DNA from: Micromonospora sp. MP36
GTDB taxonomy: Bacteria > Actinomycetota > Actinomycetes > Mycobacteriales > Micromonosporaceae
Assembly (NCBI RefSeq): GCF_008119785.1
Contig: NZ_VSFA01000013.1
Location: forward strand, 54,481 to 118,480
DNA length: 64,000 nucleotides
Direction of reading: 5' to 3'
Part shown: positions 6,645 to 18,078 of the stretch, one piece after another
How the letters are laid out: each line of letters opens with the position of its first letter
Position numbering within the stretch: the first letter of the stretch is position 1
Made by a program: the position numbers and the translations under genes
Notes under the pieces: model-generated
Told to the model about the DNA's origin: nothing
The model's database searches: none
The model's input: the letters and a program-made list of their open reading frames with translations, nothing else

Positions 6645-9242
6645 TCACTGCTTGAGCATGTTGTCGAGCAGCAGGGCGCAGCGGATCAGGCCGAGGTGGC
6701 TGTACGCCTGCGGGTGGTTGCCCAGGCCGCGCTCGGCGAGCGGGTCGTACTGCTCCGGGAGCAGTCCGGTCGGACCCGCCGTGTCGATCATCTGGACGAA
6801 CAGCTCCTCCGCGTCGATGCGCCGGCCGGTGCGCAGGTACGCCTCGACCAGCCACGCCGTGCAGATGTGGAAGCCGCCCTCCCGGCCGGGCAGGCCGTCG
6901 TCCCAGTGGTACCGGTAAACGACCGGGCCGCTCCGCAGGTCCGCCTCGATCTTGAGCACGGTGGAGAGGAAGCGCGGGTCGTCGCCCGGGAGCAGCCCGG
7001 ACAGGCCGATCCACAGCGACGAGGCGTCCATGTCCTCGTGCCCGTACGCGACGCTGTACGCCTCGGCCACCTCGTGCCAGCCGTACTCCAGCACGTTGGC
7101 GGCGATCCGGTCGCGCAGCTCCACCCACTCCGGCCGGTCCTCGTGGCCGTGCTGCCGGACCACGTGCAGCGCCCGGTCGACGGTCATCCAGCACATGACC
7201 TTCGAGAAGATGTGGTGCCGCGGGGGGAGGCGAGCCTCCCAGATGCCGTGGTCGGGCTCGTGCCAGCGGCGGCGGACCGCCTCGACCATGTTGTCCAGCA
7301 CCCGCCACTCGTCCTCACGGACCGAGCCCCGCGCGTCGGCGACCGCCGCGATCAGGTCGGCGATCGGGCCGAAGACGTCGAGCTGCAGCTGGTGGTTGGC
7401 CAGGTTGCCGACCCGGACCGGCCGGGAGCCGGCGTACCCGGGCAGGGTGTCGATGACCGCCTCGGCGCCCAGCTCGTACCCGTCGACGGTGTAGAGCGGG
7501 TGCAGCCGCTCCGGGTGCCCGCCGGTGCGTTCGACCACGCCGTCGATCCAGCGCAGCAGCGCCTCCGCCTCCTCGGTCGAGCCGAGGTCGACCAGCGCCC
7601 GGGCCGTCATCGACGCGTCCCGCAGCCAGCAGTAGCGGTAGTCCCAGTTCCGGACGCCGCCCAGCTCCTCGGGGAGCGAGGTGGTTGCCGCGGCGAGGAT
7701 CGAGCCGCTGGGCTCGTGGCAGAGCGCGCGCAGGGTGAGCGCGCTGCGGGCGACCAGGTCCCGGGCGGTGTTGGGCAGCCGCAGCCCGGCCACCCAGTCC
7801 TTCCAGGGCTGCTCGGCGGCGGCCTGCCGCTCGTGGATCGGCACCGTGTGGTGCTCCAGGCTCTGGGTGCCGAAGCGCAGCTCCAGCACGATCTGCCCGC
7901 CGAGGGCGGAGAGGTCGACCACGGCCTTCGCGGTCTCGTTCACCCCGTCGCTGGTGACGTCCCACGTCACGCCCGGGGAGTAGAGCGCGATCGGCTCGTT
8001 GGAGCCGAGCACCAGCAGGCCGTCGTCGATCGGCTGCAACTGCACCGCTACCTGGCCGAACTCGGGCCGGGGGGCGAAGTCCACCCGGGCCCGCCCCGTG
8101 CCGGTGAGCACCCGGACCAGCGTCGAGTCGCCGCTGACGACGGCCGGGCCGTCCGGGGTGGTCTCCGTCGCCGGCACGTCCAGCCAGTCGGTGACGGTCA
8201 GCCCCGACCACCGGGTCTCCACGGTCATGGTGCCGCTGCGGTAGCGCTGACCGAGCGGGATGCCGCCGCGCTCCGGCGAGATGCTGAAGTGCCCGGCCGG
8301 GCTGCCGCCCACCAGGTCGGCGAAGATCGCCGCCGAGTCCGGCTTCGGGTGGCACAGCCAGGTGATCTTGGCGTCCGGGGTGAGCAGCGCGACCGTGCGG
8401 CCGTTGGCCAGCATCGAGTGCCGTTCGATCGGCACCGCGCGCTCGCCGAAGAGCCAGTGCCGGCGGGTCTCCAGCAGCAGGCCCAGCGCCCGGGCCGCCT
8501 CGATCGGCTCGGCCACCCGGTAGTCGGCCTGGGTGTCGCCGGGGCCGATCTTGATGCCGACGTCCGGGCCGTGCAGGTTGCCGAAGGCGTTCTCGTCGGT
8601 GACGTCGTCGCCGATGAAGAGCACCGCGCTCGCCGCGAGCTGGGTGCGGAGCTGGTCGACGGCGGTGCCCTTGTGGGTGGCCACCACCGACAGCTCGATG
8701 ACCTCCTTGCCCTGGGTGACGGTCACCTCGTCCCAGGTGGCCGGGCCGCTGCGGACCGCCTCGACGGCCGAGGCGGCCACCTGCGGGTCCACCCCGCGGG
8801 TGTGCACCGCGACGCTGGCCGGCTTGCGCTCCAGCCGTACGCCCGGGTGCTCGGCGGCGATCTGGCGCAGCGCGTCCCGCAGCCGGGTGCGTACCGCGAT
8901 CAGCTCGGGGGAGAGCCGTTCGACGAAGCCGATGTCGAACTCCGAGCCGTGACTGCCGACCAGGTGCACCTCACTGGGCAGCCGGGAGAGCGTGGCCAGG
9001 TCGCGCAGCGCACGCCCGGAGACCACCGCGACGGTGGTCTGCGGCAGCGAGGCGAGCGCGCGGACCGCGGCCACCGACTCGGGCAGCGGCACGGCCTTGC
9101 TCGGGTCGTCGACGATCGGGGCCAAGGTGCCGTCGTAGTCGCAGGCGACCAGGAGTTGCGGCACCCGGGCGATCCGGCCGATGGCGGCACGCAGCTCGGG
9201 ATCCATCACCCCGGCCGGGGCGGTGGTGGTGGGGAAGTTCAC
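6645..9242 (-). CDS. Trehalose-6-phosphate phosphatase fused to a GH15 (trehalase/glucoamylase-like) hydrolase
   Basis: An 865-residue fusion. Residues 1-260 are an OtsB-type HAD phosphatase: DYDGT (35-39, nucleophile and acid/base aspartates), VVSGR, and [10 protein letters not shown] (211-220). From about residue 270 to the end is a GH15 (alpha/alpha)6 barrel protein with NGRTVALL at its start, the [14 protein letters not shown] motif near residue 530 and a GLLPEQYDP catalytic-glutamate region near the C-terminus. Actinobacterial GH15 members of this kind include trehalases, so one polypeptide may both form and cleave trehalose. It overlaps otsA by four bases (ATGA) and is coupled to it. 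Domain assignment is firm; the substrate of the GH15 half is inferred. Confidence 0.92.
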   Translation of the reverse strand: MNFPTTTAPAGVMDPELRAAIGRIARVPQLLVACDYDGTLAPIVDDPSKAVPLPESVAAVRALASLPQTTVAVVSGRALRDLATLSRLPSEVHLVGSHGSEFDIGFVERLSPELIAVRTRLRDALRQIAAEHPGVRLERKPASVAVHTRGVDPQVAASAVEAVRSGPATWDEVTVTQGKEVIELSVVATHKGTAVDQLRTQLAASAVLFIGDDVTDENAFGNLHGPDVGIKIGPGDTQADYRVAEPIEAARALGLLLETRRHWLFGERAVPIERHSMLANGRTVALLTPDAKITWLCHPKPDSAAIFADLVGGSPAGHFSISPERGGIPLGQRYRSGTMTVETRWSGLTVTDWLDVPATETTPDGPAVVSGDSTLVRVLTGTGRARVDFAPRPEFGQVAVQLQPIDDGLLVLGSNEPIALYSPGVTWDVTSDGVNETAKAVVDLSALGGQIVLELRFGTQSLEHHTVPIHERQAAAEQPWKDWVAGLRLPNTARDLVARSALTLRALCHEPSGSILAAATTSLPEELGGVRNWDYRYCWLRDASMTARALVDLGSTEEAEALLRWIDGVVERTGGHPERLHPLYTVDGYELGAEAVIDTLPGYAGSRPVRVGNLANHQLQLDVFGPIADLIAAVADARGSVREDEWRVLDNMVEAVRRRWHEPDHGIWEARLPPRHHIFSKVMCWMTVDRALHVVRQHGHEDRPEWVELRDRIAANVLEYGWHEVAEAYSVAYGHEDMDASSLWIGLSGLLPGDDPRFLSTVLKIEADLRSGPVVYRYHWDDGLPGREGGFHICTAWLVEAYLRTGRRIDAEELFVQMIDTAGPTGLLPEQYDPLAERGLGNHPQAYSHLGLIRCALLLDNMLKQ

Positions 9243-10639
9243 GCCGCCTCCGCATCGGGCACGCCGAGTTCGGTCAGGAACGACTTGGCCCAGTGGCCCA
9301 CGTCGTGGGTGCGCAGATGGCGCTGCATTATCCGCATCCGGCGGCGGGCCTCGGGTTTCTCGACGTGCACGGCGCGCAGCAGCGCGTCCTTGACCGCGTC
9401 GGGGTCGTGGGGGTTACACAGGAACGCCTGGCGCAGCTCGGTCGCGGCGCCGGCGAACTCACTGAGCACGAGCGCGCCGCCCTGGTCGGCGCGCGATGCG
9501 ACGTACTCCTTGGCCACCAGATTCATTCCGTCTCGCAGCGGGGTCACCATCATCACGTCTGCCGCGACGTACATCGCGGCAAGTTCGGAGCGACTGTACG
9601 ACTGATGCAGATAATGCACCGCCGGTAGGCCGACCCGTCCGAATTCACCGTTAATCCTGCCCACCTCGCGCTCGACCTTCACTCGAAGCGCCTGGTAGTG
9701 CTCCACGCGCTCCCGGCTCGGGGTGGCGACCTGCACCATGACCGCGTCGGGAACTGTCAGCTTCCCGTCAGCCAGGAGTTCGCGGAAGGCCTTGAGCCGC
9801 AGCTCGATGCCCTTGGTGTAGTCCAGCCGGTCGACGCCCAGGACGATCGTCCTCGGGTTGCCCAGCTCCTCACGGATCTGCTTGGCGCGGGCCTGGATCG
9901 CCGGGTCCTCGGCCAGCCGCTCCATCTCCCGGGTGTCGATGGAGATCGGGAAGGCGCCGGCCTTCACCTGCCGGCCGTCGACCTGGATCATCTGCCCCTC
10001 GTAGCGCAGGCCGAGCAGGTGCCGGGCGAGCCGGACGAAGTTCTGCGCGGCCAGCCGCTGCTGGAAGCCGACCAGGTCGGCGCCGAGCAGGCCGCGCAGG
10101 ACCTCGGTCCGGAACGGCATCTGCATGAACAGCTCGATCGGCGGGAACGGGATGTGCAGGAAGAACCCGATCCGCAGGTCCGGCCGCAGCTCCCGGAGCA
10201 TCGCCGGGACCAGCTGGAGCTGGTAGTCCTGCACCCAGACCGTCGCGCCCTCGGCCGCGACCTCCGCCGCGGCCTCCGCGAACCGGGCGTTGACCAGCCG
10301 GTACGTCTCCCGCCAGCGGCGCTTGTAGACCGGGGTCTCCACCGCGTCGTGGTAGAGCGGCCAGATCGTCGCGTTGGACTGGCCTTCGTAGTAGCGCTCC
10401 AGTTCCTCGGCGCTCAGCGGCACCGGATGCAGCCGGATGCCCTCCAGGTCGAACGGCTCCGGCGCGGCCCCGGTGCCGCCCGCCCACCCGACCCAGGTGC
10501 CCTGGTGGTCGGCGAGGACCGGATGCAGCGCGGTGACCAGCCCCCCGGGGCTCCGCCGCCACTGCCGTCCTTCGGGTGTGCTCACCTCGTCGACCGGCAG
10601 TCGGTTCGCCACTACGACAAAGGAGCTACGGACGGTCAC
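9239..10639 (-). CDS. otsA: Trehalose-6-phosphate synthase (GT20)
   Basis: OtsA makes trehalose-6-phosphate from a nucleotide glucose and glucose-6-phosphate. The 466-residue GT20 protein shows the N-terminal VVVANRLPV, the QDYQLQLVP segment, [17 protein letters not shown] (donor binding) and the C-terminal [14 protein letters not shown]. The GTG at 10639 ([15 protein letters not shown]) is the best start because the family begins only a few residues before VANRLP; the frame is open further upstream but without conserved residues. First gene of a two-gene operon with the OtsB-GH15 fusion. Confidence 0.93.
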   Translation of the reverse strand: MTVRSSFVVVANRLPVDEVSTPEGRQWRRSPGGLVTALHPVLADHQGTWVGWAGGTGAAPEPFDLEGIRLHPVPLSAEELERYYEGQSNATIWPLYHDAVETPVYKRRWRETYRLVNARFAEAAAEVAAEGATVWVQDYQLQLVPAMLRELRPDLRIGFFLHIPFPPIELFMQMPFRTEVLRGLLGADLVGFQQRLAAQNFVRLARHLLGLRYEGQMIQVDGRQVKAGAFPISIDTREMERLAEDPAIQARAKQIREELGNPRTIVLGVDRLDYTKGIELRLKAFRELLADGKLTVPDAVMVQVATPSRERVEHYQALRVKVEREVGRINGEFGRVGLPAVHYLHQSYSRSELAAMYVAADVMMVTPLRDGMNLVAKEYVASRADQGGALVLSEFAGAATELRQAFLCNPHDPDAVKDALLRAVHVEKPEARRRMRIMQRHLRTHDVGHWAKSFLTELGVPDAEAA

Positions 10640-10957
10640 GATCGGCCACCTCCGGGTGCTGACGGGTCCACCGCGATGAGCGTACTGAGCGTAGCTGCGG
10701 CTTCTGTTCCCCCGTGCCGGAGTCACCTACCCGTCCCACGCCCGCAGAACCCCTTTACGTGATCTTGCCAACATCGGTCACCGATCGGGGCCCGTCGCGT
10801 ACCTCCCCGGCGGGGTGATGTGGGCGGACCGGGCCGTACCTGTCAGGATTGAGGGCGGCGTGCGCGTGGCCGGCTCCCGGCCGGCGGCGGCGGGCGGAGT
10901 TTCCGGCCCGCGCCCGTGCCCGCGACCCAGACGCAATCGACGGAGGTAGCCCGCACC
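10640..10957. other. Divergent intergenic region between otsA and ettA
   Basis: These 318 bases hold no credible gene. They must contain the otsA promoter (minus strand) and the ettA promoter (plus strand). A possible -10 for ettA is the CAGGAT at about 10842, but no -35 is convincing. A clear Shine-Dalgarno GGAGG lies at 10942-10946, 11 bases before the ettA GTG. Confidence 0.5.
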
Positions 10958-12626
<1,669 letters not shown>

Positions 12627-12634
<8 letters not shown>

Positions 12635-13070
12635 CCGCTTCGTCTACCACTGCACGCTGCGCTGGTCCGACCTGGACGCGTACGGGCACGTCAACAACTC
12701 GCGCTTCCTCACGCTCTACGAGGAGGCGCGGGTGGCGATGATGTTCGCCGGCGGCCGGGCGTGGGGGATGGGCTCGTTCGCCGACGGGGTCGTCATCCGC
12801 CGGCACGAGGTCGACTACCTGCGCCCGGTCGACTACGCGCTGGGTCGGGCCAGCGCGGAGGCCGCGCCGACGGTCCGGATCGAGCTCTGGGTGGAGGAGA
12901 TCCGGGCCGCCTCGTTCACCGTCGCCTACGAGCTGTACGACGGCGAGGTGCTGGCCAGTCGAGCCCGGTCCGTGCTCGTCCCGTTCGACCTGGCGGCGCA
13001 GCGGCCCCGCCGGATCTCCTCGGACGAGCGGGCCTTCCTGCTCCGGTACGCGCCCGGGGTCGTCCCGTGA
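12627..13070 (+). CDS. Acyl-CoA thioesterase, hot-dog (4HBT/YbgC-like)
   Basis: A 147-residue single hot-dog domain protein with the 4-hydroxybenzoyl-CoA thioesterase signature RWSDLDAYGHVNNSRFLTLYEEAR, in which the Asp and the HVNN segment form the active site on the hot-dog helix. It hydrolyses an acyl-CoA thioester in the cytoplasm. The GTG start lies inside the end of ettA, so the two are co-translated; ettA and a thioesterase are neighbours in other actinobacteria too. Substrate not determinable. Confidence 0.9.
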
Positions 13071-13128
13071 GCGCGAGGAGTGAGCCGGGTTTGCGAGCCC
13101 CGCAGTCGCGAACTGAGGTGGCCCCGTG
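13068..13128 (+). repeat. Stop-to-start intercistronic repeat, copy 2
   Basis: It begins with the TGA stop of the thioesterase gene (GTGAGCGCGAGGAGTGAG...) and ends with GAGGTGGCCCC followed by the GTG start of the next gene. The AGGTGG is that gene's Shine-Dalgarno site. The ending nearly matches the one before cysG at 5205. Confidence 0.6.
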
Positions 13129-13794
13129 AGCGGGTCGGGGGCGCGACACGGGCTGGACGGGGTGGCCGACGCGGGGGCCTTCCTGGCCCGGCTGGTCCGG
13201 CTGGACCCGGCCGCCCTGGTCCGGCTCCGGCCGGTGGCCGGCGTCGGCCGTACCGCCCTCTGGGCCCGGCTGCCGTGGGGCGTCCTGGTGGTCCGGACGG
13301 TCACCGGGACGGCTCCGGGTGACGTCACCGTCGCGGCCGGGGAGTTGCTGGCCGAGTTGTCGTCCGGGGGCTCGGGGCTGCCCCGGCGCCGCGACGACGG
13401 CTGGCGTTGGCCGCTGCCGCCGCCGGCCAGCAGGGCGGTGGAGACCCTGCCCGCCGAGGACGTACGCCGGATCGCCGCCGCGGCGGCCGGGACGCTGCGC
13501 GAGGCGGCCACGCACGGCGTGGCGGGCCGCGCGGTGGGGCAACGGGCGCTGCGGGACGCGTTGCTGGACCACGTCGCCGTGGTGGTGACCCCGGACGACC
13601 TGCCGGACGCGCCGGTCGAGGTGCCGCAGCGGTTGGTGCAGGGGCTGGTCCGGATGGGCTTCGTCGGCACCGGCGACGTCCAGGTACGTGTCGCCGGCCG
13701 TTGGGTCGGTCTGGTCGGACCGTACGGAGCTGCCTGGTCGCAGAAGGTGGCGGAGCTGAGCCTTACGCCCACTATTACTCATCCGAAAGTATGA
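13126..13794 (+). CDS. Conserved actinobacterial protein of unknown function
   Basis: A 222-residue protein that I do not recognise as a named family. It has no signal peptide or membrane helix. The sequence begins with a helical region (GLDGVADAGAFLARLVRLDPAALVRL), a central strand-rich segment with WARLPWGVLVVRTV and a C-terminal VRVAGRWVGLVGPYGAAW. The frame is unambiguous, with typical actinobacterial third-position GC. Shine-Dalgarno AGGTGG four bases before the GTG. It follows ettA and the thioesterase in the same direction and is probably co-transcribed. Confidence 0.75.
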   Translation: MSGSGARHGLDGVADAGAFLARLVRLDPAALVRLRPVAGVGRTALWARLPWGVLVVRTVTGTAPGDVTVAAGELLAELSSGGSGLPRRRDDGWRWPLPPPASRAVETLPAEDVRRIAAAAAGTLREAATHGVAGRAVGQRALRDALLDHVAVVVTPDDLPDAPVEVPQRLVQGLVRMGFVGTGDVQVRVAGRWVGLVGPYGAAWSQKVAELSLTPTITHPKV

Positions 13795-13925
13795 CCACAC
13801 CTCATCCTTCCGGTTTGGTGCGTCCGTTGGGGGGATGCCTCAGCCCGGCTGTCCGGGTACCGTCCATGCTCGGATCCAACGCACCGTAGGCGGCTGGATC
13901 CGCTGGGGAGTGAGGTGCGCGAGCG

Positions 13926-14510
13926 ATGCCGTGGTGGTCATGGCGCCCAGGTGCCGCCGGTGGCGGCGACCCGGAAACTCGAAGCGGGATCACAGTGGAG
14001 GACACCGTCCGGGTCGGACCACCGACCCCCCGCCAGCCGGGGGACGACACGCCGGCCGCCGAGCGGCCCGTGATCGCGGACATGCCGGCAACCGTCGCCC
14101 CGGTCACCCTTCGCCGAGTCTGCGACGCACTCGACCTGCTCGACGTGCGCTACCTGGCCGACGGTGGGGGCAACCTGCTGGCCATGTGGGAGCGGCACGC
14201 GGTGCTGGTCACGCTGGAGGGCCCGGACGACGAGATCCTGGTGATGCGGGCCCGTCCACACGCGACGGTGCCGCCGGACTGGGCCGACCGCGCCTACCGC
14301 GTGGTCAACGAGTGGAACCACACTCGACGGTTCTGCAAGGCGTACATCGGCGACCCGACCGAGCGCGGTCAGCTGCCGATCTACGCGGAGCTCCAGGTCC
14401 CGCTCGGCGCCGGCACCCACGACGCGCTGCTGGTCGAGATGCTCGACTGCGGGTCGGCGGTGGCCACCAGCTTCGTGGACTGGCTGCACGACGAGGGTGC
14501 CCTGCTCTGA
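13926..14510 (+). CDS. YbjN domain-containing protein
   Basis: A 194-residue protein. The N-terminal 55 residues are low-complexity and poorly conserved; the rest is a YbjN-type domain (TLRRVCDALDLLDVRYLADGGG at its start, then VVNEWNHTRRFCKAYIGD and the ending SFVDWLHDEGALL). YbjN proteins resemble type III secretion chaperones structurally and are linked to stress tolerance in enterobacteria; the actinobacterial role is unknown. It converges with glbO over a near-perfect palindromic terminator. A later start in the low-complexity part (GTG near 13996) is possible. Confidence 0.8.
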   Translation: MPWWSWRPGAAGGGDPETRSGITVEDTVRVGPPTPRQPGDDTPAAERPVIADMPATVAPVTLRRVCDALDLLDVRYLADGGGNLLAMWERHAVLVTLEGPDDEILVMRARPHATVPPDWADRAYRVVNEWNHTRRFCKAYIGDPTERGQLPIYAELQVPLGAGTHDALLVEMLDCGSAVATSFVDWLHDEGALL

Positions 14511-14517
14511 TCGCGCC

Positions 14518-14540
14518 GGCCCGGGCCCCGGGCCCGGGCC
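14518..14540. terminator. Palindromic terminator between ybjN-like gene and glbO
   Basis: A 23-base palindrome, GGCCCGGGCCC and its exact complement around one central C, starts eight bases after the YbjN-gene stop and lies before the glbO stop on the other strand. The 11-bp GC-only stem between two convergent genes fits a bidirectional terminator. Confidence 0.65.
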
Positions 14541-14595
14541 GCGCGGTCGGCCGCCATCTGCCATTCGGCCTGGCCCTCGGCGGCGCCCTCGGGCG

Positions 14596-14985
14596 TCAGG
14601 CCCCGGCGGCCGGGTCCTCCATGACGTTGACCATGAAGTACGCCGCCCGCTCCAGGTAGTCCCAGAGTGCGCCGGCAATCTCCGGTGGCAGGTCGACCCG
14701 GTCCACGGCCCGCCGCATGTGGCGCAGCCAGGCGTCCCGCTCCGCCGCCCCGATCCGGAACGGCGCGTGCCGCATCCGCAGCCGCGGGTGGCCGCGCTGC
14801 TCCGAGTAGCTGTGCGGGCCGCCCCAGTACTGCATGAGGAACAGGGTCAGCCGGTCGGCCGCCGGGCCGAGGTCCTCCTCCGGGTACATCGGCCGCAGCA
14901 GCGGGTCGTTGGCCACACCCGCGTAGAACTCGTCCACCAGCTTGCGGAAGGTGGGTTCGCCGCCGACCGCCTCGAAGAGGGTCAT
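14596..14985 (-). CDS. glbO: Group II truncated haemoglobin GlbO
   Basis: A 129-residue 2-over-2 globin. The sequence [19 protein letters not shown] followed by RLRMRHAPF carries the TrHbO fingerprint: proximal histidine in MRHAPF, the distal/CD1 tyrosine region and the WGGP turn. These proteins bind oxygen with very high affinity and protect respiration or detoxify NO. The ATG at 14985 ([13 protein letters not shown]) aligns with the start of the mycobacterial protein; the GTG 21 bases upstream has its GGAAGG directly abutting it and is less likely. From memory the gene also lies near the HNH gene and pepN in mycobacteria. Confidence 0.95.
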   Translation of the reverse strand: MTLFEAVGGEPTFRKLVDEFYAGVANDPLLRPMYPEEDLGPAADRLTLFLMQYWGGPHSYSEQRGHPRLRMRHAPFRIGAAERDAWLRHMRRAVDRVDLPPEIAGALWDYLERAAYFMVNVMEDPAAGA

Positions 14986-15053
14986 CGACTCGCCTGGGGA
15001 ATTCACCCTTCCATCCTGCCAGGTGCCGGCGGCGCACCGGCGCCGCCCACCGG

Positions 15054-15170
15054 CCGGCGGGAGTCAGCTCACCCCCACCGCCTGCCCGCGCCGGCCCCGC
15101 TCGGCGATTACCCGGCGGGAGTCAGCTCACCCCACCGCGTGCCGGCGCCGGCCCCGCTCGCCGATCACGC
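15054..15170. repeat. 58-bp tandem duplication covering the 3' end of the MFS gene
   Basis: Copy 1 (15054-15111) and copy 2 (15112-about 15170) share CCGGCGGGAGTCAGCTCACC at their start and GCGCCGGCCCCGCTC in the middle, with several substitutions and single-base length differences. Copy 2 includes the stop and last codons of the MFS gene (stop at 15127), so copy 1 is a non-coding echo of that gene end. The 120-base gap between glbO and the MFS gene is largely this duplication. Confidence 0.65.
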
Positions 15171-16479
15171 CCGGCATGGCCGGGGTGTGCGGGTTCCGGC
15201 CGGTGGCGGCGACCGAATCGGCCTCGGCCGCCGCCACGGTCGCGGCCACCGTCTCCGGGCGCGGCCAGGTGAGCACCGCCAGGAGCATCAGGCCCACCCC
15301 GGCGGCGCTCCACACGCCCACCACCGCGGGGATGGCGAACCGCTCGGCGAGCGCTCCGGTGGCTAGCACCGCCCCGCCCTGGATGATCTGCGTCCCACTG
15401 GCCATCACCCCGAACGCCCGGGCCCGGTAGCCGTCGGGCAGGGCGCGGACGAAGAGGCTGTTGGCCACCGGCAGCAGCCCTCCCACCGCGAAACCGCAAC
15501 CGGCGGCGAGGAGCGCCACCAGGAGCGGCGGCGGGTCGAGCAGGGCGGGGACGAGCGCCGCCGGGGCGAGGACCGCCAGCGGGCGGATCAGCGCCACCCG
15601 GCGGACCGGGGCGACGAGCCGACTGATCAGCAGCCCGCCGAGGATGTAGCCGACCGGGTTGGCCGCCATGATCACCGCCTGGGCGGTGCCGGCGTCCAAC
15701 GCGCCGTCGGTGCGCTCGGCCGCCCACGCGGCGGCCAGCCCCTCCGGCACGATCGAGAAGACCACCGCGCTGAACACCACCACGGCGATGGCCCGCAGGA
15801 CCGGCTGACCGAAGACGATGCGGAAGCCCTCACCGGTCTCCCGCAGCAGGTGGCTGCGGTGCGCGGCGGTCATCGCGGGCGGCCGGTCCCGGATGCCGAA
15901 CCGGACCAGGGCGGCCGACAGGGCGAAGGTGGCCGCGTTGATCAGCAGGGCGGTGGTCGGGTTGATCGCGGCGATCGCCGCGCCCAGCAGGTAGCCGACC
16001 ACCTGGGCGGCCTGGGCGGTGCTGGTGGTGACCGACAGACCGACCACCAGCCGGTCGCCGGGGAGGATCTGGGGCGTCAGCGCGGACCGGGCGGCCTGGC
16101 TCGGCGGGTTGGCCAGGGTGGCGACGAAGATCAGGACGAGGAGCGCCCAGGGGGGCATCCCCGGCACGGCAACCAGCGCCATCAACGCCATCCGGATGAC
16201 GTCGCAGGTCACCATGACCTGCCGGTACCGATACCGTTCGGCGAGCGCGGAGAGCAGCGGGCCACCGATCAGCCAGGGCAGGTAGCTCGCCGCGAACGCC
16301 GCGGCGGAGAGCGCCACCGATTCGGTCTGCTGGTAGACCAGGACGGTGACCGCGGCCTTGGCGAGGTAGTCGCCGACCCAGGACAGCGTGCTGGCGGTGA
16401 AAAGGGCGCGGAACTCCGGCTGGCTGAACACGTCGCGGAAGGTGGCCGAGCCCTCCTGGGCGGGTCGCTCGTCGGACAC
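15127..16479 (-). CDS. MFS transporter (12-TM efflux type)
   Basis: A 450-residue major facilitator with about 12 hydrophobic segments (for example AFAASYLPWLIGGPLLSAL, ALLVLIFVATLANPPSQ, AIAVVVFSAVVFSIV). The loop between TM2 and TM3 has the shortened ALAERYRYRQVMVTCD motif. It resembles the MFS_3/enterobactin-exporter-like group, which expels small molecules using the proton gradient; the substrate is unknown. The GTG at 16479 has GGAGG five bases upstream and is preferred over the ATG at 16491, which lies within that Shine-Dalgarno region. The extreme C-terminus is Arg/His-rich and lies in a duplicated segment. Confidence 0.88.
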   Translation of the reverse strand: MSDERPAQEGSATFRDVFSQPEFRALFTASTLSWVGDYLAKAAVTVLVYQQTESVALSAAAFAASYLPWLIGGPLLSALAERYRYRQVMVTCDVIRMALMALVAVPGMPPWALLVLIFVATLANPPSQAARSALTPQILPGDRLVVGLSVTTSTAQAAQVVGYLLGAAIAAINPTTALLINAATFALSAALVRFGIRDRPPAMTAAHRSHLLRETGEGFRIVFGQPVLRAIAVVVFSAVVFSIVPEGLAAAWAAERTDGALDAGTAQAVIMAANPVGYILGGLLISRLVAPVRRVALIRPLAVLAPAALVPALLDPPPLLVALLAAGCGFAVGGLLPVANSLFVRALPDGYRARAFGVMASGTQIIQGGAVLATGALAERFAIPAVVGVWSAAGVGLMLLAVLTWPRPETVAATVAAAEADSVAATGRNPHTPAMPGVIGERGRRRHAVG

Positions 16480-16565
16480 CGTCGCCTCCATCGTCCCCGG
16501 CCCGACCACTCGTGATGGACCGCCCGGGAACCGTCGTCAGGTTTACGGATCAGCGAGGACACGAG

Positions 16566-16586
16566 CACGCTCCCAGCGGGAGCGTG
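16566..16586. terminator. Hairpin downstream of the mscS-like gene
   Basis: CACGCTCCC, AGC, GGGAGCGTG is a perfect 9-bp stem with a three-base loop. It lies after the stop of the minus-strand MscS gene (16741) and before the MFS gene start (16479), so it probably ends mscS transcription. The surrounding 260 bases hold no gene. Confidence 0.6.
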
Positions 16587-16740
16587 TGCACCGGATTCTG
16601 CCCGATCGTCTGACAGCTGGCTAGGGTGAACGGATTGATCGTCGCATCTCCGACTGAACGAACGGACGATACCCGAGGGGCCGCTCGGCGCGCGACCCCC
16701 CGACAACGGCCCTCCCGCCGGGACCGGCTGGCGACCCGCC

Positions 16741-17799
16741 TCAGGTCGCCCCGCCGGTGCCCGTCTCCCCGGGAGTCGGCAGGTTGGTCGGCAGGCCCGG
16801 GTAGAGCCGGGCCGCCGCGATCCGGGCGGTGATGCCGGAGTTCTCCAGCGCCTCGGCCAGCCGGCGGCGCAGCTCGCGGCCGACCGCGAACTGCCCGTCG
16901 GCGGTCGTCTTGACCACCGTGCGGATCACCGCCCCGTCCACCGTCATCTGTTCGACGCCGAGCACGTCCGGCGCCTCGACGATCTGGGGCGCCAGATCCG
17001 GGTCCATCGCCACCGAGGCCGCCGCCGTACGCAGCACCGCGGTGGCCTCCTCGGTGCCGGCGAAGCCGATCGGCAGGTCCACCACCACCAGGGCCCAGCC
17101 CTGGCTCTTGTTGCCGACCCGGACGATCTCGCCGTTCCGGATGTACCAGAGCACGCCGCGGCCGTCCCGGACGGTGGTGACCCGCAGGCCCACCGCCTCC
17201 ACCACGCCGGTCGCCTCGCCCAGGTCGACGGTGTCGCCGACGCCGTACTGGTCCTCGATCAGCATGAACAGGCCGGCGATCAGGTCCTTGACCAGGCTCT
17301 GCGCGCCGAAGCCGAGGGCGACGCCGGCGATGCCGGCGCTGGCCAGCAGCGGGGCCAGGTCGAAGCTGAACTCCTTCAGCACCATCAGCAGCGCGATGCC
17401 GAAGATGAACGCGGTGACCATGCTGCGCAGCACCGAGCCGATCGCCTCGGCACGCTGCCGCCGCCGCTCCGGGACGAACTCCTCCGGGTTCGCTGCGGCG
17501 CTGGGGATCCGCTCGCGCAGCGGCTTGAGCAGGGTGGGCACCGCGGTCTCGGTGGTCGTCCGGACCAGCCGGTTGATGGTCCGGTGGAGGGCCCAGCGGG
17601 CGGCGGCCGCCAGCAGCAGGATCAGGATGATCCGCAGCGGCTTCAGGACGATCCAGTAGCTGCCCTCGGCGAACCAGGTCGAGTTGGTCAAGTCCAACAA
17701 CTGCTTGCACAAGGTGTCGCTCTTGCAGTCGGCGGATGGTGTCGGGCCAGGATCGGGTGCGGCGGCCAGGGCGCGGAGCATCAGGTCGGCGGTACTCAC
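16741..17799 (-). CDS. Small-conductance mechanosensitive channel, MscS family
   Basis: A 352-residue membrane protein. Hydrophobic segments are YWIVLKPLRIILILLLAAA, MVTAFIFGIALLMVLKEF and the pore-lining TM3 LLASAGIAGVALGFGAQSLV, followed by KDLIAGLFMLIEDQYGVGDTV, the most conserved MscS stretch, then the beta domain (TVRDGRGVLWYIRNGEIVRVGN). It opens under membrane tension to release solutes. The GTG at 17799 (VSTADLMLRAL) is chosen because upstream codons are Arg/Trp-rich and unlike a family N-terminus; the Shine-Dalgarno site is weak. Divergent from the HNH gene. Confidence 0.92.
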   Translation of the reverse strand: MSTADLMLRALAAAPDPGPTPSADCKSDTLCKQLLDLTNSTWFAEGSYWIVLKPLRIILILLLAAAARWALHRTINRLVRTTTETAVPTLLKPLRERIPSAAANPEEFVPERRRQRAEAIGSVLRSMVTAFIFGIALLMVLKEFSFDLAPLLASAGIAGVALGFGAQSLVKDLIAGLFMLIEDQYGVGDTVDLGEATGVVEAVGLRVTTVRDGRGVLWYIRNGEIVRVGNKSQGWALVVVDLPIGFAGTEEATAVLRTAAASVAMDPDLAPQIVEAPDVLGVEQMTVDGAVIRTVVKTTADGQFAVGRELRRRLAEALENSGITARIAAARLYPGLPTNLPTPGETGTGGAT

Positions 17800-17922
17800 C
17801 CTGCTTTCGTACCGCAAGGCTCCTGGGCGTCCGCTGCTGACCCACCGCGACGCGGGCCAGGCCACTGGCCATCCGGAGGGAACCGCCCATCGTGGCACGC
17901 GCCACGAAAGGTTCATGAGGGT

Positions 17923-17951
17923 ACCCCGGATTAGTACGTGCAATCCGGGGT
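17923..17951. promoter_or_regulatory. Perfect palindrome between mscS and the HNH gene
   Basis: ACCCCGGATT and AATCCGGGGT form 10-bp arms around AGTACGTGC. A second, smaller perfect dyad (CGTGGC-ACGC-GCCACG) lies 17 bases to the left at 17891-17906. Both sit in the 279-bp divergent promoter region and could be operators acting on either gene. Confidence 0.5.
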
Positions 17952-18078
17952 CCGATCAGGGACGATGGGCGCAGCGGACGTCGGTGATTCCGGCCGGCGT
18001 CGGTGCGGCTCCCCGCTGCCTGCGGGGCACCCCCGGCGCGACAGCGGCAGGAGCGGCTGGACCGGGAGGGTGAGCACG

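Noticed and set aside
6630..9605. 991-codon open frame opposite the OtsB-GH15 gene
   Set aside because: Antisense shadow; no recognisable motif, and the minus strand encodes a clear two-domain enzyme.
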